DNA from: Apoderus coryli
Lineage: Eukaryota > Arthropoda > Insecta > Coleoptera > Attelabidae
DNA: 64,000 nt
NCBI GenBank assembly: GCA_911728435.2
Contig: OU452198.1
Span: 43,987,902-44,051,901, forward strand
Direction of reading: 5' to 3'
The position numbers and the translations under genes are program-made. Positions 1 through 10,300 of this stretch are shown here, in pieces. Position 1 is the first letter of the stretch. The number at the start of each line of letters is the position of its first letter. The notes beneath the pieces are model-generated. The model saw only the letters and a program-made list of their open reading frames with translations, did no database searches and had not been told where the DNA came from.

Positions 1-905
1 TTTGAAACTTTTGTTGGAAAAACCCAGATATTCAAGAGCTCTCCTTGAAACTCTGCAATATGCCAAAGTTGAAAGTCATTTATGTAAAATTCTTGTGTAA
101 TTAGAAATTCAGTATATTTAAAAATTTTGTTTTGAAATTTTGAAAGCAATACAAAGGTTGAAAGTTTCGTTGGATCTACGATAAATCCAAACTTTCAAGA
201 GCTGCCTTTGAAACGCCTTAGAGCTCTAATTTTAGAAACAGGCAAAGTTATTTACATAGGAATCTGACATAAATGACCTTCAACATTTATGTGAAATTGT
301 TTTGTAGATAACTTCGTCAGTTTCTAAAAATAGAATTTTATAATTTACAAGGTTTGAAACTTTTGTTGGAAAAACCCAGACATTCAAGAGCTCTCCTTGA
401 AACTCTGGAATACGCCAAAGTTGAAAGTAATTTATGTAAAATTCTTGTGTAATTAGAAATTCAGTAGATTTAAAAAAATTTGTTTTGAAATTTTCAAAGC
501 AATACAAAGGTTGAAAGTTTCGTTGGAACTACAATCCATCCAAACTTTCAAGAGCTGCCTTGAAAACGCCTTAAAACTCTAGTTTTAGAAACAGGCAATG
601 TTATTTACATAGGAATTTTATATAAATGACCTTCAATATTTATGTGAAATTGTTTTGTAGATAAACTCGTCAGTTTCTAAAATTACAAGGTTTGAAACTT
701 TTGTTGGAACAATCCAGACATTCAAGAGCTCTCCTTAAAACTCTGGAAAACTCCGAAGTTGAAAGTCATTTATGTGAAATTCTTGTGTAAAAAGCCTTCG
801 GTAGATTTAAAAGTTTTGTTTTTAAATTTTGGAAAATCATAGTTTGAAAGTTTTGTTGAACAAGCTGGCTTTAAAACTCTGGAACATCTTTAAAATTGAA
901 AGTGA
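1..905. repeat. Tandem satellite, ~340-352 bp unit, dimeric
   Basis: Unit starts beginning TTTGAAACTTTTGTTGGA recur at 1, 353 and 691, so the period is about 352 then 338 bp; the third unit is more diverged and fades near 905. Each unit looks like two related halves of about 170 bp: the first half opens TTTGAAACTTTTGTTGG and the second opens GTTGAAAGTTTCGTTGG, and both contain TCAAGAGCT. The array runs off the left edge, so its true size is unknown. It lies downstream of the last recognised ClC-a exon and so is probably intronic. The small reading frames in it look accidental. Confidence 0.85.
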
Positions 906-1179
906 TTCTTATAAAATCCTTTTCCAAAACCAATGCAGTTGTTTTTAAAATCCCTGTTTTGATTTTTTTTTGGAAACTTTAAATCTGTTTCGAATTTATG
1001 TCAGGTTTACAATTTTGAAGACTAAAAATGTCATAAAAATTAAATTTGGTTAATTTCTTTCAGCATTGTTTTGGAACTGTGCAAAAATCTAAATGTTGTC
1101 GCTATTTCTGGAACTTCTGGAAAAATCCGATTTTGAAAGTTTTCCTACATTAATTATAGACAACAAAAATTATATTTAC

Positions 1180-1337
1180 CGGAAAATAGCATCAAAAGCG
1201 GATCGTATCCTACTCTCGGCCCCTGTAACTGTTGTATATGGTGTTGAACTAGGACTGGAAAACGGCGATATACTTTTCATACTAAACGAATTTGTTTTTT
1301 TCAAAATGGACTTCTTTGGATGACTATTTGGACGATT
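1180..1337 (-). CDS. ClC-a: ClC-a exon [12 protein letters not shown] linker
   Basis: Minus strand reads [20 protein letters not shown], then Ser/Pro-rich [17 protein letters not shown] and [16 protein letters not shown], with donor CG|GTAAAT in phase 2. [11 protein letters not shown] and [12 protein letters not shown] are characteristic of insect ClC-a between the two CBS domains. The second CBS domain should follow in the leftward direction but is not recognised before the satellite. Confidence 0.9.
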
Positions 1338-4300
1338 CTACATCAAAAGAATTAGTTAGAAAAAAAAAAATTACATTAAAACTGATTAGGTAGTACCTGA
1401 TCTATTTGATTTTCGGACAAGTGTTTTTGCAACATATCCGGAGCAGGAATAACCTCGAAACGTGACGGTCTACGGTGTCTTTCCTGTCGTATTTCTTCGC
1501 GCGCCCTTTCTTCTGCTTCCTTTCGTCTTATGGCAGCAAATTCCAATCGTCTCTCACGGCCGATGTGCTTTTCTATCAGCTAGATTCAAAGAAAGTAAAC
1601 ATTTGTAGTACACGTTCTCAAATAACGTGTTCCACACGGAACATGTTATTGAAATTTATTATATTTAGAACTCTAAAGTTGGGCACCATTTATTGTGAAG
1701 TTCTTGTTTGGCGGTTGTTCTGGAATTTATTGTATGTCAAAATGTGTATCGGGCTATCTTTAAAATAGATAAAACTTAAGTGCTTTAAGAAACTTTTTTT
1801 AAAAAAGAAGTTTTTCAACTTACTTTAATAAGTGGCATCCTTTGTATTGAACCCAGTAACACCATACTGTCAGGATTATCAACTAGTGGGAACGTTTGCA
1901 GTCTTCGATTCTCTTTTAGTAACTGTTTTAACGAACGAAAGCTCATATTGTTATATATGTATTTCACATCACGCACCATAAAGTCTTTTACGTAAATATT
2001 GTAAATACCTGCAAAGCAACTTTTAATGTTTTACTGTTTATTTACGTAACTCTACTATAGGAACTTACCACTGCTGCTTGGCAGCAAATCCGGTAAATAC
2101 GGCAATTTCTTTATCATTATAATGCTGTCGTATATACTGGGAGCTAAAAGACTAGCGATGGCATTCGACACAAGCACCGAAATCATTATCGGTATCAAAT
2201 GTGTAATTTGCCCAGTCATTTCGAACACAATTACTGATATAGAAACAGTGTGGGTGACTGCGCCACTAAATGCCGCTGCACCAACAGTTGCATAGCCGCC
2301 AGGATTGATTTGGGATATTATACCTCCGTATCGCATACCTGAAATTCAAATACATGACAACATATTTTCAGCAGACCTATAATTATAAAAAGACTAGCTT
2401 CAATGGATTGTATGGGAGTTCAAACTGAAAATATCACATTAATATGCTGTTGTTGTACCTGGAGAAGGCAGTAATTTGCTGCCGAAACGTTGTGATTTGT
2501 GTGAAAAATAAAAAAAACTTCAATTAATGAAAACGGTTTAAGAAAATTAAACAAAAACATTTCAATAAACATCTAATATCGACACTTACCTGAAGGGAAA
2601 AATTGATGCATAACTTCGCCAACAATTCTTCCAAAAGCCGCACCAATTTTAAATACTGGTATAAAAATCCCACTTGGCACTGGTATGGTGGAGCAAATTA
2701 TTGAAGCAATGTACTGAAATTAAAATTTAAGAGTAAACAGAAATGAAAATAATTTCGTGGCAAAGCGGACTAAAATGTTGGTTTTACCTACACAAGGAAT
2801 TTTGTTTAATTTAGCAGGGCCCCCCAGTCTAATTAAATTAAATAGGATACACAACAATAGACACACGTAAACACGTATCATCTACATGTACATAGTAATG
2901 CATATCCCATACCATGCAGAGGCCGAACAAACTCAATATATCTACGGACATGAAATCCTTTTAATTTTTCATTATTTGGCATTAAACATCGACGGCAGAA
3001 CGCTTGGAGACCACCGTCCGAGCATTGCTGAAACCCAAATATTTGGGAGATGCTGGCAGAAGGATAAAATGGTCTCCTGCTAGCGTTTTGTGTTCATACT
3101 ATTTTTATTTATATTTATTTCTATTTATACGACCGGTTTTACCTATACATTGAGTTTGTTCGGCCTCTGCATGGTATGGGATATGCATTACTATGTACAT
3201 GTAGATGATACGTGTTTACATGTGTCTACTGTTGTGTATCCTATTGTGCTTAAATGCAGGCCGATATTTCTAGATGGGCAACGGCTATGGTCCTCTGACT
3301 AGCTCAGAACAAGAGCGAAACGAATTCGTCAGTATCTGTCGACCCATGCCTCGGTCTGGTTCTATTGATGTCCAAGGCAAGGTCTGCTTCGATGAAAATA
3401 GGAAGAAATCATCTTATTGATGGGAAGTTGTATCGAAGAAGAACAACAAATTATGAAACGTCATAGTATCCACCGAATCGAAGCAGGATTTTCAAGAATC
3501 TAAAGGGTTTAAAAAACACGGCCCAAGAGTTTTCCTATCCTCTTCTACAATCCTTGAAAAGTATATAAACTGTATGGTATTTTTGTATATTTAAAATATG
3601 CTTCTTCTCTTTTCGTTTCCTCTGGGTGAACTAAGATCGAGTTTTCCTCTCTACAGGACTCTTGGGAACGCACGTCTTTGCGACAACGTCGCAATTAGTC
3701 GTAAGCTCTGTTTATGATAAGTGTTTTCTTCGGAAGCTTCCCAACGTAGCCAAGCGGTTCCCGCTTGGCTTACCTTTCTATTGTTTGCATTCCAGGAAAG
3801 GCCTTGTATACTGTTGGCTGACCACAGTCTATACCGTAAGTTGGGTAGGTTAAGGTTAGCTTTTGCTGTGTTACTCCCTTCTAGAGTATTTTAGCTCTAA
3901 TAAATTTATATTTCCAATAGTGTTCGTTGGTAATGAATAAATAGTGGACGTTTGTAGCTGCAAACCTCAGAGATATCACTGTCGCTGCGTGGCCTCTGAG
4001 AAAGAGAGCGTCTTAAGCAGGTTAAAAATGGACGAACATCCGTGCTTCAATAGGACCGTCCAGGGCTGTATGAAAAAAGTGTCAATCCAATGGACACACA
4101 CCACTTTTGATAATTGTGGACAAGCGGAATCGTTTCACCACTTCCTAGGAGTGTTTGGCCGTGTTATGGCGCAAGTTGAGGGCTAACTGTCATAAAACCA
4201 ATATGGACATATGGAATAGAACTCTGGGGATGCACGAGTAAGTCCAACATGGCAATAATCCAAAGAAGCCAATCAAACATTCTTCGAATGATAACAAACG

Positions 4301-7300
4301 CCCCATGGTATGTAAGCAATCTCACTATACACGAAGACCTAAAGATACCATTTGTAAAAGACGTAATCAAAGCCAAAAGTGTCAAACATTACGAAAAACT
4401 GGAACATCATGTCAACGAACGAGATTTAAAAGAAGATTAGAGAAGATTTGTCATTGGAGAAGTCTTCGCAACGCCATTTGAGAGCTCCATAGCTCCGTGT
4501 CATCATATTGGCCTATAGAATATATTGTATTCTGATTGCTGAAATTATGTATAATAAAGGGCTACGTAACCGTCACCGAAAAATGCAGCAGACAAAAGGA
4601 CGGAAGGTTATGGTGACCGTTTTTGGGATTCCCAAGGTGTCAACGGGACAGTATTATAGTGATTTATTGACCAGTTTTAACAATTGAAGAAAAAAGAGTC
4701 CTGTTTGGTCCGCAAAACAAAACTCTTTCACGCAGACAAGTTTCTAGTTTGAGGATAAGGAATGAACAACTCCACGGGAGGTTATGGAAATTTTTTGCGC
4801 ATAGTGAATTTCCAGTCTAGTGACCACGATCAATTTTCAGGCGAATGCATTTCATATTGAATATGGGAAAGTTACTTTGGAGGAAGTAATACCTAATTTC
4901 TACACGTAGGCTGAAAAACAAGATGACGGCAGGATCCTTATCAACAATATTTCCTTTCTACGCCATTGTACTTACTTGTGACACGTAACCTTACTCGGAA
5001 AATCACTCGACATGCAAACTAAACACTTTTTTCTCCCCATTATTTAAAGGAAACCCAGTTTTACACACTACAAATGCAGTAAAGTGGAAGAGTCTCGTAA
5101 AATTCACTTAATTCGGGTTATAAAACTGTACGTAGCACTACTCGCACTCCACACGTCAACGTGAAATGTAAATAATAACAAATCCCTCCGCGGGGTTGTC
5201 ACACATTTATATCCGTAGAACTGTATTGTTGTGAATCATATTATATTTGATTGATTGAATATGAATCATATTATATTTGATGGATTTGATTGATTGGAAG
5301 CCGAATACAAAAAGAAATATTATAAATATTGTATAGTTCTGCAATGTAAAAACACTGTGAGCAACCTTAATAAAAATTTACACTGGGATGTGAAATACGA
5401 GTTCTGATTCTATGAATAAAACGAACAATTGGCAACAGTGTTAGATTTTATTAGTAAAAATGTAAAGGTTATGTTGGCTACAAACATTTTTGTGATTAGT
5501 TTCTTGTTATGCCACTTCTATTTTTATTTATTTTTCTGAGCCTGGATTTAATACAAGGATATACATTTCTTAAGCGAGGATTTATTTCACCTTGACCTGT
5601 GCTCGAATAAATTTTATATTGAGCAGAGTGGTGAAGGTTATATCAGCGTGAACACTTTCAGAAACAAATGCGATTATGCAATTTAGAAATCAGAGGACCT
5701 GCTATTCATTATAGAAAGTCGCATTATTGTGGATGCTGGAGTGATCTTTTGTCGTTTGAGTGTTTGTGAATTGGGTAGCATTCGTATCGGTTCATCAATT
5801 ATCATAAGACCCTCATACTTACTTGATATACGATATAGCAAAGCAAATTCACGAAAATATCTGTATGATCTGTGTCCCATTTGCTGACAATATTCTGTTG
5901 TTCTGTAGTCAAATTATTGTGACTCCAAGTGAAGTTCGCAAACAGGTCTACAACTTGCTGATGACCTGTCAGTTCACCTGAAAATCCGGTAGAAAATGCA
6001 CAATTCACAATAATAATTGGTTTGCGATGGGCTACTGTACCTGCGATATATTTGCCCGTACCCAACGGAAATGTCACACACGTTACAATGAAGGTCACAA
6101 TGGCCGGATACAAGAAACGACTGTAACATGATCAAAACTATTTTAAATATAATTAGGCCGTCGAGCATTTTCGGAAAGCCACAGCAAATCACTTACTTTT
6201 TCTGTAGGAAATTATTCAATGCTTTACTATTTCGCATAAATATCACGTACTGACGATGTACCCACACATAGAAAGCGCCCACTACTCCACATACAGCACT
6301 GAAAATGAAAACATTTCTTAGCAATCATCCCGTGTAAAGTGCATTCAGACGTGGTTCGCCTACGCCACACCAGACAAACAGGTATTTGTTTACTATATAA
6401 CAAGGGTGGCCGAACGAGTAATGAGAATATCAGAAGATAAGAAAATGTAATGGAAGAGAGATGTTAATAAGAGCTGTTAGAAATACGTTGTTTTATGTGA
6501 TGACAAATAATAAATGATTTTGGGTGTGGTTTTGAGAATTTTATTAAATAATTCAAAAATAATAAAGAATTCTTTTTACATCGTTATGTACAGGGTGGGC
6601 TATGCCCGTGCTCCGGACTCAAATTTGCATAGAACAGAATTTAGATATATTTAACCATTTGGTCGCTAGAGGGCGTTCCTTGATAAATTCTCTTGATAAA
6701 TAAAATAAATGATTTTTGCTTGCTGCTTAATATTCTGGTGTTGATTATTGGACGCTCTGTAACAAAATAGAACCCGCCACTGGCAAGCTTACAGATTACG
6801 CAATTCTAGAATGCATGGGTGGCAGATCGTTTTCTTTCCGAGAATTTTCAATGTCAAACATGTCCTTTTTTTTCTATCATATATATTCATAATAAGACGA
6901 AATATTCCCACAGATTGTTGACAGGATGCTATTTTTTGTAAACATAAATACGAACGTACCCTAATATATGGGGGGGTCTAAAACTTATCGATGTTTTAAA
7001 ATATTTTGTTCTTAAGATAAGAATGTTTATTCTTATCTTCTTCTACAGATATTTATTGGGTAACAGTGTTGCCGATTTGCTCAAGCATTGCTTTCTCTAA
7101 ACATTGTCGATACGTTTATAAATTGTTTAAATTAAGGAATACGTTATGATCGATTGAATGTTGATATTAATTACTTGGTTTTTTTTTGCTTCCCAATGTC
7201 TGACTCTACCCAAGGGGGTAACAATAATAATAATAATATCAATAGTTATTGGTGAGTCTTGGGCAGTCTTTTTTTGAACTGAGTTAAAGGCTCTTGCTTT

Positions 7301-10300
7301 ATTTACGAGTTATATCTTGTCACTAATATAGTTGCTATATTACGGCAAAATGTACTCGCATTTACAACAAGAGAAATATCTACATCACGTCGAATCATAG
7401 TTAGTATAAATTAAGTATCTTTGAGCAATTATACCAATTGATTTGAATCATGGAAATATTATTCATAATTTCACAGAATTAAACTTCGTATCGCCATCTC
7501 TGGAGATACGCTTGAACCACATCGAATAACAGAAAATAGAAGTACGACTAAAGAGTAGAAAATCAATAATTAGTGCTTTATTCTAACGCTGCGCAAGGGC
7601 TGCGCTCTGAAACTGGCGTCTTCGAATTCCTATTGGCTATCATCCCTCTTTTGAGGCATAATAGGGGAGGTAATCAGATTAACGTTCTGAAAGAAAGTAC
7701 CTCGTTAGTTCTTTTCAATTAAAAAGTCAGTTCTTGTTCGAGATCCAAGTAAGTCACTTCTAAATATATTTTCTTATAAGCTGTTTTAAGATTTATAATT
7801 TTTCTAAGTTCATTTTTCTGATTACAAAAATTCTTTTATTTTATTTTACTTATTTTTTTTTTGAGATTTTATTCAGAAGTCTATCAAAGCTGAATTATTG
7901 GTATAATTGCTTTAATTTTTATTTTAGTTTCGTTTTATCTTTTTCTTTTGCTAATACAAAGTAACTGAAGACATTTAAGTGGAAATCAATGTAAATTATT
8001 CGTAATTACATCGATTTCCATTATGCTAAGTCTTTATTAAGATTAAATATTAGTTAAATAAGAGTTTTGTTCAATTAATCGATTGTTGATTATTCTATGT
8101 TTTAGTTTGTTTCTTTTTTTCTTGATTTTGTCTAGTTTTAATTTAGATTTTCTTTTAATAATTATTTCTTCTCTTTTATTCTTAATTTTAAATAAACATA
8201 AAGTTACCCCCTACAAAGAAATTGAGTTTTATTACGTGGGGACACAAAATGAATAAGTCTTGAAACAGTAGTGTTAAACAAGGTTGAAGTGTTGTGAACG
8301 ACGCCAAAGTTGCTGAGTCATCTAAAAAAGGTTTGATTAGCTATTACTTAGTAGTTTGTTTCTTTCATTTGATAATTTGATTCTGTTATTATTCTTTTGG
8401 CTATCATAATGTGGTTCTGAGTTTTTTGAGAATTACGCAACATCTAGATTACCGCTCGATAAATATTATGTATTAAATTCGAACCTAGTGGCTATACTAA
8501 TTATCTTATTAGGGTTTAGACGGGGTAATACTCTCTGCATTCATTATCCTATCTATATATAACTCCGGTTAATTAGTACTACTACAGCTCTATTTCACCC
8601 ACTGTAGCATAAACCATTAAGCCCCGGCGAGTTTACCCGGAATCACTGGTTACGATCCTACCCCACAGAGGTCACTCGCAGGTCGGATATATTTCTGTCC
8701 GTCATTGTCTATTATAAAAGAACAAAAAAAAAATACTTTACCCTATTAGTGCGAATGCAAACAGCTCCTGTGGATCGAACGGAAAGTCCATGAAGAAACT
8801 GGTTTTAAAAACTGCTGTCACCGTATCGGCACTTTGGAACCAAACGGCCAACAAGCGAAATACAGTAGCACCACAAACGGCAGCGAAAAAACCACGCCAG
8901 TAGTTTCTCACAGCGAAATATGTTGTTGTTACTTCAATACTAAATAAGACACCTGTAAATTCATATGCAAAAAATTATATTACCCTATGATACTGGCTAA
9001 ATTCCCCAGAATAGGGTGAAAAATAAAAATGCAACCCTAATACACTTTTAAGATCTATCAGCGAATTTATTTATTAAACGAAATAAACAAACAAAAACCT
9101 TCGAAGCCAACTCCACACAATATTTAAGCCAATTATGAAAATGCAAACTAGTTTCGGCTTAATAGGCCATCATCAGTCCTACAATAAAGATAAGAATGAA
9201 CGCATAAGAAAAATCAACCGTAAAATGGACAACAAATTTGTATATAAGTCTATAAGGCACAAAACAAACTCACCAGATACACTCATTAGGATACCCACCA
9301 GCGATGATCAAGCTAGCAGACTCCTACCTACAGGACAGGCAGATTCGCGTCAGGACAGGGAAGGAGGTCTCGGAATCACGGACCCTGGAGGCCGGCGTGC
9401 CGCAGGGGTCTGTACTATCCCCCCATCTGTTCTCCATCTTTACCACCGACATCCCAAGGACAAACCAGAACACCTTGGCACTCTACGCAGATGACACCGC
9501 CCTGATTGCCCGCAGTCGCAGTGCGGAATTGGTGACAAGATACCTGCAGCAAGCAGCGGACAACTTCACCGAATGGTGCACCAGGTGGAAGACCAAGATT
9601 AATGCCGAGAAGAGCACCGCGCTCCTCATCAGAAGAAGACAAGTGCGCCCCGACGACTTCGTCAACATCGAGGGTACTGACATACAATGGCAGGACACTG
9701 CAAAGTACCTGGGGGTAACTTTGGACAGATCCCTAACATGGAGACCGCACATCGAGAAGAGCATCGCGGAATACCAAAGGCATCATTTCGAAGCTCTACC
9801 CGATGATCTGCAGAAGGAGCAAGATGCCCTTGCAGGTCAAGCTCCAAATGGTTAAGGCAGTGGTGCGACCTGCTTTGACCTATGCCAGTTCAGCATGGGG
9901 ATACGCGGCACCATCGTACCTGAAACGATTGGAGGCCACGGAGAACAAAGCAAGAAGGATGGCAGTGGGTGCACCCTGGTTTGTGTCAAACGCACAGATC
10001 CGAAGGGATCTCAAACTCGACGCCCTCAGGGACGTCATGAGGTTGAGAGCCCAGAAGGTCTTTGCTATGGCAGATACCCATGCAAACCCACTGATTCGCG
10101 AAGCAGTCAACTACAACGTAGAAAACGGTGCCAGGCGGTACCGGAGACCGAGGAGTCAACTCTGACGATGGAATCCACAGGACTAGGACACCAATTAATA
10201 TTGTTTCTTTCAGGTCAGGCATACTCATCTAAATGTATGTTTTAGAGTGTTTTCTAGGCACCACCAACAGAGGACAACAGCAACAGACGACAATCAACAT

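Noticed and set aside
1475..1768. 97-codon plus-strand frame
   Set aside because: Lies over ClC-a exon K on the opposite strand; no domain of its own.
7570..8700. LTR retrotransposon in ClC-a intron E-F
   Set aside because: Only vague LTR-like features; no paired LTRs, primer site, gag or pol found.
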